NCBI GenBank assembly: GCA_035478435.1
Contig: DATIJT010000022.1
Location: 1-64,000 of the forward strand
Reading direction: 5' to 3'
Origin: DATLRC01 sp035478435
GTDB lineage: Bacteria; Patescibacteriota; Saccharimonadia; Saccharimonadales; UBA4665
Length of the DNA stretch: 64,000 nt
The notes under the pieces are model-generated. The model was not told the DNA's origin and ran no database searches. It was given only the letters and a program-made list of their open reading frames with translations. The stretch's first letter is position 1. The number at the start of each line of letters is the position of its first letter. Shown piece by piece: positions 41,178 to 49,905 of the stretch. The translations under genes were made by a program, and so were the position numbers.

Positions 41178-42020
41178 ATGAACTTCTTATTCCCGCTTGC
41201 AACTATCGTTAGCTGGAGTATAGCTACAATCCTAGATAAGCTTAACTATACCCGTAATCGGATTGCTCCTAAGCAACTGATGCTAATAGTATTTACGGGC
41301 ATGTCGCTTTCGCTGGCTTTGTATATTGTCATCACCCACAAACCTTTCCCAAACTTTTCGCCGGTCGCGCTGGGCCTATTAGGCTTAATCGGTCTCATTT
41401 CTTTCTTAGGCAACGTCTTTGACTACTTTAGCCTTAAGGCCAACGATTTACCACTAAGAGAGCCTATCGTGGATTTCGAGCCTATCTGGGCAGGTTTAGT
41501 CGGCTACGCTTTTCTGCCCAGTGAGCGTAAACCCGCTTATTTGGTGATTTTTGCTTTGGGCGCTCTTATTCTTTATATCGGCATGCATCGAATAAAGCTG
41601 CGTCGGTTGCAGAAGGAGGGAGTATGGTACCTGCTGCTTTCGACGTTTTTCTACGGCCTGTTGCCGGTTATATACAAGCACGCCCTAAACTACCTCAGCC
41701 CAGAGTACATTAGCCTATTCCGCGTAGTCGCTATCTTGCTCCTTTGTAGCATATTCTTGCACGGCAAAAAATCCCGTAGCCACTCACTCAGCAAGGTCAC
41801 TTACGGCTTGTCATCGGGAGCGATAGCCGCCGTTGGAGCAGTGGCCAATTTATATGCTATCCAATACTTAGGCGTAGTTGTAACTATGCTTTTCTTGGCG
41901 ACCGGGCCGGCGCTGCGTTACCTGGCAAGCTACTTCATTTTGAGCGAAAAAGTCCGTCGCGTAGAAGTTATGTCCAGCTTTCTGCTGATAGCCGTTGTTT
42001 TGGTCGGTGTTGCTATATAA
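41178..42020 (+). CDS. EamA/DMT-type membrane permease
   Basis: A 280-residue protein with about nine to ten helices in two repeats, the layout of EamA transporters. The end of repeat 1 has REPIVDFEPIWAGLVGYAFLPSERK and of repeat 2 YLGVVVTMLFLATGPALRYLASYFILSEK (both in parts), the usual EamA hinge pattern. The substrate is unknown. A TATGCT lies 6 nt from the ATG. The gene is framed by a full tRNA and a 42-bp copy of that tRNA's 3' half. Confidence 0.78.
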   Translation: MNFLFPLATIVSWSIATILDKLNYTRNRIAPKQLMLIVFTGMSLSLALYIVITHKPFPNFSPVALGLLGLIGLISFLGNVFDYFSLKANDLPLREPIVDFEPIWAGLVGYAFLPSERKPAYLVIFALGALILYIGMHRIKLRRLQKEGVWYLLLSTFFYGLLPVIYKHALNYLSPEYISLFRVVAILLLCSIFLHGKKSRSHSLSKVTYGLSSGAIAAVGAVANLYAIQYLGVVVTMLFLATGPALRYLASYFILSEKVRRVEVMSSFLLIAVVLVGVAI

Positions 42021-42096
42021 TCAGAAGCCCTTCTAAGGATTGCTCCGAAGGGCGAAAAGATGCTTACAATAAAGCGACCAGAGACTGTTTGAACAA

Positions 42097-42138
42097 ATAA
42101 GCCTGAGGTTGCGAGTTCGAGTCTCACCCCTGGTACCA
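42097..42138 (+). pseudogene. Partial tRNA-Met 3' half (duplication or attachment-site relic)
   Basis: From ATAAGCCTG to the encoded CCA, 37 of 42 positions match the 3' half of the tRNA at 41041-41116. No 5' half is present upstream, and one T-stem pair is broken, so it is not a functional tRNA. Confidence 0.75.
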
Positions 42139-42150
42139 AAAACCTGAAGA

Positions 42151-42909
42151 TCATAACCTTGGATAAATGAGATATAAATAATAAAACGTAAAAATTACGG
42201 CGCAGGCTAGGCTAGATAAACGATCGAGGTATCCGCCATGTCCGGGTATGCCGTTACTCCATTCTTTAATATCTAGTTTGCGCTTAACAAAGCTGTTAAG
42301 TAAATCACCGGCAGCACTGCCTATACCAATCGGTAAGAATATTAGGCGCGAGAAAGATTGAGTTATAAAGATCCATACCAAAAGCGTGCCAATAAACGCG
42401 CCCAAAAACTGACCAAAAACGCCTTCCCAGCTTTTATTAGAGTTTAATATTGATGGCAATTTATGCTTGCCTAGATAGTTCCCCAAAAAGAAAGCCACCA
42501 CATCCGACAAAACCGAGGCGAAAGCAATAGCAATTAATAACGTGGCTGAGCTTTTAGGGTGTGCCAGTCCCAGAAAGTAGAAATGCAACAGGGCAAAACT
42601 AAAAATTAGATAATACAGACTTACAAGATACAGGTGACCTTTGGTTTTTACCGCAACTACAACTTCACGAAGAACCAGTAGTAATAGAGTGCAAATTACA
42701 ATTAGTCGCCCCAAACCTGGCAAGTAGAGAAAAGTAACGAAAATTAAAAAAATGGGCAGCCATAAAAGGATTTTAATGAAAAGTCTGGAACTTATGAACG
42801 CGCGAAGATCAAATCGGAAGAGCGGTAATGTTAAAGCTGTGCTGAGTGCAAATAGTATACAAAATAGTATGCTAACGCGCTCTATTGGTAATCCGTATAA
42901 ATTAGTCAT
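42151..42909 (-). CDS. cdsA: Phosphatidate cytidylyltransferase
   Basis: A 252-residue protein with about seven helices. The C-terminal signature reads SNKSWEGVFGQFLGA then GIGSAAGDLLNSFVKRKLDIKEW and IPGHGGYLDRLSS (in parts), matching the CDP-DAG synthase motif S..R..x..KD.....PGHGG..DR.D, with Ser in place of the last Asp. It makes CDP-diacylglycerol from phosphatidate and CTP. It overlaps plsY by 8 nt, and the pair gives two successive steps of phospholipid synthesis. Confidence 0.88.
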   Translation of the reverse strand: MTNLYGLPIERVSILFCILFALSTALTLPLFRFDLRAFISSRLFIKILLWLPIFLIFVTFLYLPGLGRLIVICTLLLLVLREVVVAVKTKGHLYLVSLYYLIFSFALLHFYFLGLAHPKSSATLLIAIAFASVLSDVVAFFLGNYLGKHKLPSILNSNKSWEGVFGQFLGAFIGTLLVWIFITQSFSRLIFLPIGIGSAAGDLLNSFVKRKLDIKEWSNGIPGHGGYLDRLSSLACAVIFTFYYLYLIYPRL

Positions 42910-43483
42910 CGTAAATAATTGATTTTGCTCTAATTCGCATAATATTGGTCCTATGCGTCCAAGAAGCGAACACCGCGAGTCCTAAGTAATACCAAACAAA
43001 TTCAGGTGCTATTCTTATACATAACAAGGGTAGTGCCCAGCTACTAGTAATTGAAGCGACTGAGGATCTCCTAGCCAAGACAATAGTAGATAAATAGACC
43101 ATTAAGCCAGCCAGCGCGAGTAGCGGACTAATCGCCAGCGTAACCCCTAAACCGGTAGCAATTCCCTTGCCTCCTTTGAATTTAAGCCAAACCGGAAAAA
43201 CATTTCCTAAAATTGCTAGCGCTCCGGCCAAGAAAATGGGTGTCTGCCCCGGTAATATTTGCCTGGATATATAAACTGCAAGAAATCCTTTGAAAGCATC
43301 CCCGGCTAGAACAATCAGGGCCGGCTTCCAGCCGAGAACACGTACGGCATTCGCGAAGCCTATATTGCCGCTGCCTGCCTTCTGAATGTCGACGCCATAA
43401 TGGTTGCCAACAATTTTCCCTGTTGGGATTGATCCTAGCAGGTATGCCAAAACACTAATAAAAAGAGTCTGTAAGAACATCAT
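42902..43483 (-). CDS. plsY: Glycerol-3-phosphate acyltransferase PlsY
   Basis: A 193-residue polytopic enzyme with the three PlsY motifs: LLGSIPTGKIVG near residue 12, GSGNIGFANAVRVLGWKPAL near 34, and KFKGGKGIATGLGV near 100. It acylates glycerol-3-phosphate from acyl-phosphate. ATG 43483 is preferred to a TTG three codons earlier. It is divergent from the 43532 gene, with which it shares a 48-bp promoter space. Confidence 0.93.
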   Translation of the reverse strand: MMFLQTLFISVLAYLLGSIPTGKIVGNHYGVDIQKAGSGNIGFANAVRVLGWKPALIVLAGDAFKGFLAVYISRQILPGQTPIFLAGALAILGNVFPVWLKFKGGKGIATGLGVTLAISPLLALAGLMVYLSTIVLARRSSVASITSSWALPLLCIRIAPEFVWYYLGLAVFASWTHRTNIMRIRAKSIIYDD

Positions 43484-43531
43484 AAATACCAACTTGCTTT
43501 ATGCTACACTAAATAAAAAGAAGAGGGTAGA

Positions 43532-44191
43532 ATGCTAGCTTCGATGGGTTTCGGGATAACAGGTATCTTGTTTATCATATTCGCTCTGGGCGTCCGGTCT
43601 TCGCTTGACCAAAAAAATAAGGCAATCTCTAGGCATTATTCAAGGGCTTATCTTCTACTCGCAGCGTCCTTTATTTTTTGGAGCATAGCAAGCGCTATAG
43701 GAAGTCGAGGGTTACTGGCCTTTTCGGTGGTCGTAGGAGACATTCTTATCTTGATCGCCACAATGCTGATACTCAATATACTTCTAGGATCCAGTCCCCG
43801 AAAAAACCTATGGCTTATTGGTGCTGGCGCCATTGGGATTGCCCTACTACTTGTTAGAACCATATTCTTCTATCCCAAGCCTTTTATGACAGATGGAATA
43901 CTGTTCTTTAACTCCCAGCGCCTGGTTTCGTTTACGCTCACAGCTGTATTTCTGCTAATTTGGTTGCCCGTAAATCTGCGGATTGCCCAAATGATGACGG
44001 GCAATTTGCAGTCGCAAACATTGATCTATAAGCTTCTATATACGACCGCGACTCTTTCCGCGGCTATATTTTTACTAGCTAAAACACCGCTGGCAGTGAG
44101 TCTTTCATTTACAGCTATCTCGGTATCATTTTTATCTTTGGTCGTTTCTAACTTTTATGCTGAAAGAATGGGGGTTGGCCATGCAAGATGA
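43532..44191 (+). CDS. Seven-helix membrane protein of unknown function
   Basis: A 219-residue protein with about seven hydrophobic segments and few charged residues, with no recognised motif. GAGGG precedes the ATG, and TATGCT near 43500 is a likely -10. It starts a plus-strand operon with a small membrane protein, the UbiA-type prenyltransferase and another membrane protein, with overlapping junctions. Confidence 0.65.
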   Translation: MLASMGFGITGILFIIFALGVRSSLDQKNKAISRHYSRAYLLLAASFIFWSIASAIGSRGLLAFSVVVGDILILIATMLILNILLGSSPRKNLWLIGAGAIGIALLLVRTIFFYPKPFMTDGILFFNSQRLVSFTLTAVFLLIWLPVNLRIAQMMTGNLQSQTLIYKLLYTTATLSAAIFLLAKTPLAVSLSFTAISVSFLSLVVSNFYAERMGVGHAR

Positions 44192-44582
44192 CCAGCCGGT
44201 AATTTCCCCGCAGACTAACACTGATAGTTTCCAATCTCCCCCTCCTGCTCCGCCAACAAGTCTTAATAACGTCCAAACGCCTCGGGATAGTTACAATACT
44301 ACTAGCATTGTCATATTTGTCCTTTTGCTTCTTACCTTTTTCTCTCCGTTAGGTTCTATCTTGTTTTTGCCAATAGTACTAGTAGGCCTTTTTTACGCAG
44401 TGACCCATGCCCGCAAAACGACAAACCCAACTTATCAGGACAGCGCTCCGCCCAGAGGTATCATATTTACCGTACTTAAGGTTTTGATGATCGTTGGATT
44501 AGTCATTGGCGCGGGTTTTCTTCTTTTGATAGGATTTTTCTTTATTCTATTTTCTACGGGCGGTGGACGAATGGGCTCTTAG
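44181..44582 (+). CDS. Small membrane protein with proline-rich N-terminus
   Basis: A 133-residue protein with a Pro/Ser/Gln-rich start (SPPPAPPTSLNNV), two helices (about 38-62 forming a hairpin) and a third near 100-123. ATG 44181 overlaps the previous stop by 11 nt and follows GGGGGTT; an in-frame ATG at 44157 is the alternative. DUF4190-like topology. The function is unknown. Confidence 0.6.
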   Translation: MQDDQPVISPQTNTDSFQSPPPAPPTSLNNVQTPRDSYNTTSIVIFVLLLLTFFSPLGSILFLPIVLVGLFYAVTHARKTTNPTYQDSAPPRGIIFTVLKVLMIVGLVIGAGFLLLIGFFFILFSTGGGRMGS

Positions 44583-44588
44583 CAGAGC

Positions 44589-45491
44589 ATGGGTTTTCCA
44601 AAGACTTTTTCAGAAGTTAAATCGACGGCTAATTTATACTTGGATTTGGCTCGACCTTATAATGCCTTACCCGCGTTACTGTCATTCGCAATTGGCTATT
44701 ATTTTTATAAACCGCCGTCCGCTTGGTTCGATTTCCTTATCGGGTTTACGGTGGTAGCTTTGTTGCATTCGGCCTTCACTATGCAAAACGACCTTTACGA
44801 TATGGACGTTGACAAGGCTAACAAAAGGCAGACGCCTCTAATGAATGGATTGATACCAGTCGCTTCTTTACGCCAGGTTATTATCAACTTATTCTTCGTT
44901 TCGCTGGTAATTTCTTGGTTTAGTTCTAACAAGCTGTATTGCCTTATTTTTGTCCTGGCATATGCCGGTATTGCTTGGGCATACAATAGTCGTCCCTTTT
45001 CGGGTTCAAGACGGCCGATTATTTCTATCTTATTGCTGGGACTATTTTATACGCTGTTGCCATTATCATTTGGTTTGGCACTCGGTAACAATAATCCCAC
45101 GACTGGGTTTGTGGTGTTTTGCCTGCTAATGACAGTTATCCGCTTTTCGATTTCAATTTTAAAAGATTTTAAAGATGCAACCGGCGATAGAAAACACCGT
45201 AAACGTACTTTCTACTTGGCTTTTGGTAGAAAACCAACTATTGTCGTGAGCAATTTACTAGGATGGATAGGCTACTCGCTGGTTAGCTTGATGCTCGCGC
45301 GCCGTTTTTTTGGGAAATTACCTTTAGCCCTAATCTATTTAATAATTTTCGTCGCGATTGTAAATATTATTAACAGAACAAGCCTATTTAGAACTAGTAA
45401 TGAGAAAACCTTGACCAGGATATTCCAGAAAAGTTTTACTGCTGAAAGCTATTTTGAAGCTATGATTTTAGTATGCTTAATTTCCTTGTAG
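44589..45491 (+). CDS. UbiA-family prenyltransferase
   Basis: A 300-residue protein with about eight to nine helices. The two Asp-rich Mg-binding motifs are QNDLYDMDVDKANKRQTP (about residues 64-81, NDxxDxxxD) and KDFKDATGDRKHRKRT (about 192-207). Enzymes of this family prenylate aromatic rings, sugars or glycerol phosphates. With idi in the window and plsY-cdsA next door, a lipid carrier or membrane lipid role is likely, but the acceptor is unknown. Confidence 0.85.
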   Translation: MGFPKTFSEVKSTANLYLDLARPYNALPALLSFAIGYYFYKPPSAWFDFLIGFTVVALLHSAFTMQNDLYDMDVDKANKRQTPLMNGLIPVASLRQVIINLFFVSLVISWFSSNKLYCLIFVLAYAGIAWAYNSRPFSGSRRPIISILLLGLFYTLLPLSFGLALGNNNPTTGFVVFCLLMTVIRFSISILKDFKDATGDRKHRKRTFYLAFGRKPTIVVSNLLGWIGYSLVSLMLARRFFGKLPLALIYLIIFVAIVNIINRTSLFRTSNEKTLTRIFQKSFTAESYFEAMILVCLISL

Positions 45492-46162
45492 AACTTTTGC
45501 TTACCTACTTGTTCGTGCAGGGTTGGATTATTGCCTTCATGCTGCCTTTCTACCTTTGGTACAGGTATCGTCACCAGGAAGATAATGATCCCAATCATAG
45601 CTTTAGCAACCGTTTGGAAAAATTCTTTTTAAGTAAGCAAGCAAATTATTTAGTATTTTTTTGGGCGTTGGGCGAAGCCTTAGTGTGGTTTGTGATACCG
45701 GAATTCCTCCTGCTTTTGGTGGTATTCATGAGAATTCGGCGAAAAAAGGAGTTGCTGGTTTATGATGTGGCGGGTACGGTCACCGGTACGGTGCTAGCAT
45801 TTATAGTAAGCGTTCCAGATCGATTTATTTACAGCCTGCCCTATATCCAAGAAAGAATGATTAGCCTTACCCATTCTTGGTACGACAGGTTAGGCGTTTG
45901 GGGGTTACTTTACCAGCCCTTCTCGGGAGTACCTTATAAAGTATTTACCTTAATGGCGCATCAATATCATTTCTTCTTGCCCTACTTTATTGTTGTTGCC
46001 GTTCTGGTACGCATGAGCCGTTACTTTGTTGCGTATGGCTTGTTCGCAGCAATCTATCCTGGGCTTCACAGGCGGGTGAGAAGTAATTATGTCTGGCTTT
46101 TCTTGATAGCCACATTTATTTTCTCCGCGCTGCTTTTGAAAGTTTATAACTCATTCGCATAG
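45473..46162 (+). CDS. Polytopic membrane protein downstream of ubiA-type gene
   Basis: A 229-residue protein with about five hydrophobic segments, an early cytoplasmic charged loop (YRYRHQEDNDPNHSFSN), and DVAGTVTGTVLAFIVS then FSGVPYKVFTLMAHQY. The latter resembles small-protein DedA-like or phosphatase-associated membrane proteins only weakly, so I do not assign a family. It overlaps the prenyltransferase by 19 nt, implying coupled expression. Confidence 0.65.
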   Translation: MLNFLVELLLTYLFVQGWIIAFMLPFYLWYRYRHQEDNDPNHSFSNRLEKFFLSKQANYLVFFWALGEALVWFVIPEFLLLLVVFMRIRRKKELLVYDVAGTVTGTVLAFIVSVPDRFIYSLPYIQERMISLTHSWYDRLGVWGLLYQPFSGVPYKVFTLMAHQYHFFLPYFIVVAVLVRMSRYFVAYGLFAAIYPGLHRRVRSNYVWLFLIATFIFSALLLKVYNSFA

Positions 46163-46233
46163 CAAAGTCGACTTACTTGTAGATGTTGGCCCTTCTATAA
46201 TTATTAGTTTCATTCGTATAAGTGTATACCTAC

Positions 46234-47436
46234 TTACGCGTCCAGCGCTTTGAAGCGTTCTTTGCTCACGACTAGGGCGCCGACTACGGCAAGTAGGAAA
46301 ATAATCTGGAAACTTGCCTTGCCGTATCCGGCTGAGGTCAAAAGGTAGAACACCAGCCAGATAAGGCTTTTCTGGACGTAAGACACTAGCTCCATAATCG
46401 TTAGATAGGCAATGCGGAAACCTTCATAGGAGCTGGCGGCATCGAAGATGCCTTTGGTAAAAGTCAGGCTAACGCCCACCTCTAAGGGGCTATAAGCCAG
46501 GTTAAACAAATAAGCTCCGCTGGCGGCATTTACTAGCGGACGCATGGCGTGCATGGCGGCTTCGCCAATTGTCGAATAGCGTAGCAGCTTGCGGCCTTTG
46601 CGGTTATCTATAATCTGGCCGTAGGCCTTGGCCACTGCTATTGATACCAGCAGGCCAATCGATGTTACCAGCCCCACGCTCAAATAGACATCTTTCTGGA
46701 ATACAAAAACCGCTATGAATAAAGGCCACAGTACACCTTGGGTTACTATGTCGAAGCTCCAGCCGGCGGCAGCCACCATATCCCATTTGATGTCTCGCCA
46801 CGGCATGCCCCTAAAGTGTACCTTCTGATGCTTCCGGACCGGTTCGGCACTCATAGCCAGCGGGATAACACTTAAGACTATTAGAACAAAGGCCAGCCAA
46901 AGAGCGTAGTTAATGCCGTATCTGTTAGCCACAAAGCCGCCCAGGAAAGGCCCAGCCGCGGCGGCTATTTGGGCCCAGCGGTAGACGATGCTTATTTGCC
47001 TGCCTTCCTGTTTAGGGTCTTTCAATTTGGAGAAACTGGTGTGGAAAGGTATGAAGTACATGACATAGCTGCTGCCATCTATGGTCGCGATCAACCACAA
47101 AGGCCAGCCGTAAGTCGGCAACGTCACCAGCAGAATCATTTTGACCATCAGCAAGGCATAACTGACTACCATAATGTGCTTAGGCCCAAAGCGGCCGACC
47201 AGTTTGCCGACCACTACTGCCTCAGCTGCCCGGACAGCGTAGTGGATCAGGTGATACAAAGCAATTTGGCTAAACGAAAAACCCAGCTTATAAAGATACA
47301 CCGGCACGAATACATTGACGACGCTTAGGGCTAAAGTCTTGATGGTAGTACTGGTGTAGAGTTCGCTAAGTTCACTGAAACTCGCCCGCTTCCAGGAACG
47401 GCTGTAGTGCAAAAGGTAGTTGAAGTGTCTTAGCAT
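46234..47436 (-). CDS. Major facilitator superfamily transporter
   Basis: A 400-residue protein with about twelve hydrophobic segments. MFS loop 2-3 features appear as VVGKLVGRFGPKHIMV and a second-half counterpart YGQIIDNRKGRKLLRY. The substrate cannot be inferred. TATACT lies about 27 nt before the ATG. Confidence 0.82.
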   Translation of the reverse strand: MLRHFNYLLHYSRSWKRASFSELSELYTSTTIKTLALSVVNVFVPVYLYKLGFSFSQIALYHLIHYAVRAAEAVVVGKLVGRFGPKHIMVVSYALLMVKMILLVTLPTYGWPLWLIATIDGSSYVMYFIPFHTSFSKLKDPKQEGRQISIVYRWAQIAAAAGPFLGGFVANRYGINYALWLAFVLIVLSVIPLAMSAEPVRKHQKVHFRGMPWRDIKWDMVAAAGWSFDIVTQGVLWPLFIAVFVFQKDVYLSVGLVTSIGLLVSIAVAKAYGQIIDNRKGRKLLRYSTIGEAAMHAMRPLVNAASGAYLFNLAYSPLEVGVSLTFTKGIFDAASSYEGFRIAYLTIMELVSYVQKSLIWLVFYLLTSAGYGKASFQIIFLLAVVGALVVSKERFKALDA

Positions 47437-47516
47437 TTTGGTTTGTTAGTCTATTCAAAGTATAGCAAGTCCCTATATTTGTTTTAGGTAAGCTATTATG
47501 TTATAATTATGGTGTT

Positions 47517-47849
47517 ATGAGTTATGTTGAAGGCGGTTGTTTAATATCTACCAACTCTGCTGGCGAGGTTTGTAGTGGCGATAAGCCCGTACTGCAATGC
47601 CCTACTACCAGAGAATTGGCAGTAGCGGCGATGGGCCAGAAGATCCTTACTCAAGAAAGTGGTAAGCGGTGGCATTCGGGCAACGCCCAATGTCATAAGC
47701 TTTGTGGCGATTGTGGCAAGGAAGCTGGCGTTGCAGTAGTCACGGTTGATGGCCGCGTAACTGAAGAGTTATGTTTTGTATTCTCAGAACCTCGTACAGA
47801 AGAAGAATTAGAGGCCATGTCTTCGGGACCTGGGGATATAGAAAGTTAA
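47517..47849 (+). CDS. Small Cys-rich protein of unknown function
   Basis: A 110-residue acidic protein with six Cys: two in GGCLISTNSAGEVCSG, CPTT, and a possible zinc site CHKLCGDC around residues 60-67. TATAAT at 47502-47507 is 9 nt from the ATG, so the transcript is probably leaderless. It is followed after 1 nt by the next gene. Confidence 0.6.
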   Translation: MSYVEGGCLISTNSAGEVCSGDKPVLQCPTTRELAVAAMGQKILTQESGKRWHSGNAQCHKLCGDCGKEAGVAVVTVDGRVTEELCFVFSEPRTEEELEAMSSGPGDIES

Positions 47850-47850
47850 A

Positions 47851-48330
47851 ATGCCCTTCCGATCGTATGTAGAAACAGTCGAAGCAAAGGGTTGGTCCCT
47901 ATACGACGTTACCAAAAGTGTACCGACTGAAACTTGGGAGGAGCGTCAGCAGCATGGCCCGGTAGAAGCTGTAGAAGAAGGTGGGATGTATTTGTTCAGT
48001 CCCCAAGTTCAACCTGGCCAAACCCTAAGAGACGCTTATTCAATTACTGAGGGATTAGGGCCTTGTTTGAAAATTAGAGACGCGAATTCTTCAGAGTATA
48101 GTGGTTTAGCCTTAGCTTTTTCTACAAGACTAGCTATTTTCACACGACTACTACTAGGAAAATCGGGAGTTGTCCTATTTACCCCCAAAACACCTCACCT
48201 TCCCATAAGTGATGCCGTAATTTTATCTGCCGCCACAGCTGAGGCCACATTTGCCAGAGACTTCTACATTATTAGCCCCGAAGATTTTGAACAAGAAGTT
48301 CGCTACATGGATTCAGAATTTCGCGTTTAG
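47851..48330 (+). CDS. Soluble protein of unknown function
   Basis: A 159-residue protein beginning MPFRSYVETVEAKGWSLYDV, with no membrane helix. A mixed alpha/beta pattern is suggested (GVVLFTPKTPHLPISDAVIL). It is coupled to the Cys-rich upstream gene. I recognise no family. Confidence 0.6.
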   Translation: MPFRSYVETVEAKGWSLYDVTKSVPTETWEERQQHGPVEAVEEGGMYLFSPQVQPGQTLRDAYSITEGLGPCLKIRDANSSEYSGLALAFSTRLAIFTRLLLGKSGVVLFTPKTPHLPISDAVILSAATAEATFARDFYIISPEDFEQEVRYMDSEFRV

Positions 48331-48380
48331 CTTAAGCACTACTTGCGAAAGGGCTTACAGCTATAAATGAAGTCTTACTA

Positions 48381-48561
48381 ATAAGAAAACCGCCCCCGGA
48401 GATTTCCAGAGGCGGCTAAGGTATTCCGCCTACTTAGGCAGGCGAACAATCAGAAGGGGGTCAGGTGACGCGTACCTCCCACGCCACAGTAATATCACTG
48501 GCCTGCCCGTTAGATCTAGGACTTCGCAATTTGGATTACCCCCTTTCTGTTTTTAGTTTCT
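48381..48561 (-). ncRNA. Candidate structured non-coding RNA with its own promoter and terminator
   Basis: On the minus strand, TATAAT lies at 48568-48573 and an intrinsic terminator at 48390-48415 (CCGCC...GGCGG stem followed by TTTTCTTAT). Between them are a long-range pairing AGAAAGGGGGT (5' end) with ACCCCCTTCT, hairpins GCGT/ACGC and CAGT/ACTG, and CGCCT/AGGCG. There is no reading frame of note. The length of about 180 nt is in the range of 6S or other housekeeping small RNAs, but I cannot match it to a family. Confidence 0.55.
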
Positions 48562-48631
48562 AATTACATTATAGCGCCTTTGTCCAGACTTAAATTAAGC
48601 TGTATGATAGAAGCATAAATTAAGGGGCGAT

Positions 48632-49264
48632 ATGATCAGTAAATTAGATTTTGTGAAAAATAAATGGTTTATGTTCGGCGCCGGGATTTTAATTGGCGCG
48701 CTGCTAATTTTAACCATTCGTTTCTTCTCTTACGGACCGGCCCATACTCATTACCATGCTAACTTCGCGGTTTACATTAACGGCCGGCGCGAGGAGTTCA
48801 AAAGCCCGAAATATTACGAGGAAGAAGCGGCCTGCACTGACGAAAGCAACATAAGCACGCCTCAGGAACGCGCCCATATGCATGACCAGATAAATTCAGT
48901 CATCCACGTCCACGACCATGCCACCACTTGGGGCCAATTCTTTGAAAACCTGGGCTGGGTGGTCGGACCAAACTTTATCCAGAATGCCGATGGCCAGCTA
49001 AACGTAGCCACCGATCAAGCTAAGCTGCACATTTTGCTAAATGGCCAAGATTATACCGATTTAACACCGATAACCAATATGGTCATCAAAGACGAAGACC
49101 GCTTGCTGGTCAGCTACGGCGACGAAAGCGACAGCAACCTTCAAGCAGAGTATAAATCCGTTCCAAGCACTGCCCACCACTACGACATCACTAAAGACCC
49201 GGCCTCTTGCTCCGGCAGTGAAAATGTTAGCCTAAAAGACCGTTTCAAACACTTATTTAACTAA
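48632..49264 (+). CDS. Membrane-anchored His-rich extracytoplasmic protein
   Basis: A 210-residue protein with one helix (about 12-30), then His clusters HTHYHANF (about 37-44) and HMHDQINSVIHVHDHATTW (about 78-96), a plausible metal-binding set. Two Cys (AACTDE, ASCSGS) may pair. A GGGG ribosome site precedes the ATG. The downstream gene, 4 nt away, has heme-type membrane His residues, so the pair may act in metal or electron handling. Confidence 0.7.
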   Translation: MISKLDFVKNKWFMFGAGILIGALLILTIRFFSYGPAHTHYHANFAVYINGRREEFKSPKYYEEEAACTDESNISTPQERAHMHDQINSVIHVHDHATTWGQFFENLGWVVGPNFIQNADGQLNVATDQAKLHILLNGQDYTDLTPITNMVIKDEDRLLVSYGDESDSNLQAEYKSVPSTAHHYDITKDPASCSGSENVSLKDRFKHLFN

Positions 49265-49268
49265 ACCG

Positions 49269-49892
49269 ATGACTTCAGCCCGCTACCTTCAAATTACAGC
49301 GTGGTCTTTAAGCTTTATTGTCTGCTTATTGGCCGTGCTGGCCTGGGGCCAAAGCTATTTGTGGCACATATCTAGCAGTTACCAATGGTTTCCACTGCTT
49401 GGGCTACTGGCCTTTAGCCTGATGTGGACACATTATATTTCTTCAGTTTTGCGCCAACGGCTGGGCTTGGAAAGAGTGGTGCTGGCAAAGTATTTTGAAT
49501 GGACTAGCTGGGCTGTGCTAGTCGCCCTGTTCTTGCATCCTGGCATTCTGATCTGGCAAAGGTTTCGGGACGGTTACGGTTTGCCGCCCCACAGTTATGA
49601 ATCATATGTGGCGCCTAGCATGGCCTGGATAACACTGCTCGGTTCGGTTAATCTTTTTATTTTTCTGGCTTATGAGCTAAGGCGACTATTCGGCCAAAGG
49701 CCCTGGTGGAAATACATGCAGCAGCTCACCGATTTAGCTATGTTGGGCGCCTTTTACCACGGTTTGCGCTTAGGTGGCACTATCCAGCTCCCATGGTTCA
49801 AACCCATCTGGTATTTTTATGGCCTAAGCCTAGTTGGTTGCCTGATTTACATTTACCGGGCCAAATTTAAATCCAATAAAATTCTTAGTTAA
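49269..49892 (+). CDS. Ferric-reductase-like membrane protein
   Basis: A 207-residue protein with about five to six helices. His residues in MWTHYISS, LFLHPGIL and FYHGLRLG lie within or beside helices, in the pattern of the YedZ/ferric reductase-type transmembrane domain that holds b-type hemes. No flavin or NAD domain is attached. Partner of the upstream His-rich protein. Assignment is moderate because the window has no other respiratory gene. Confidence 0.6.
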   Translation: MTSARYLQITAWSLSFIVCLLAVLAWGQSYLWHISSSYQWFPLLGLLAFSLMWTHYISSVLRQRLGLERVVLAKYFEWTSWAVLVALFLHPGILIWQRFRDGYGLPPHSYESYVAPSMAWITLLGSVNLFIFLAYELRRLFGQRPWWKYMQQLTDLAMLGAFYHGLRLGGTIQLPWFKPIWYFYGLSLVGCLIYIYRAKFKSNKILS

Positions 49893-49905
49893 TTTCGCTA
49901 ATAAA

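Noticed and set aside
42061..42138. A fourth CAT-type tRNA
   Set aside because: Only the 3' half matches; no acceptor 5' strand or D arm can be formed and a T-stem pair is broken.
41930..42154. Minus-strand frame of 74 codons over the tRNA fragment
   Set aside because: It is the antisense of the tRNA 3' half and the permease end; such LVPGVRLELAT-type translations are a known tRNA artefact.
48331..48631. SRP RNA or 6S RNA at this locus
   Set aside because: The SRP apical GGAA-type loop motif is absent and the 5' and 3' ends do not close as in 6S, so only an unnamed candidate RNA is reported.
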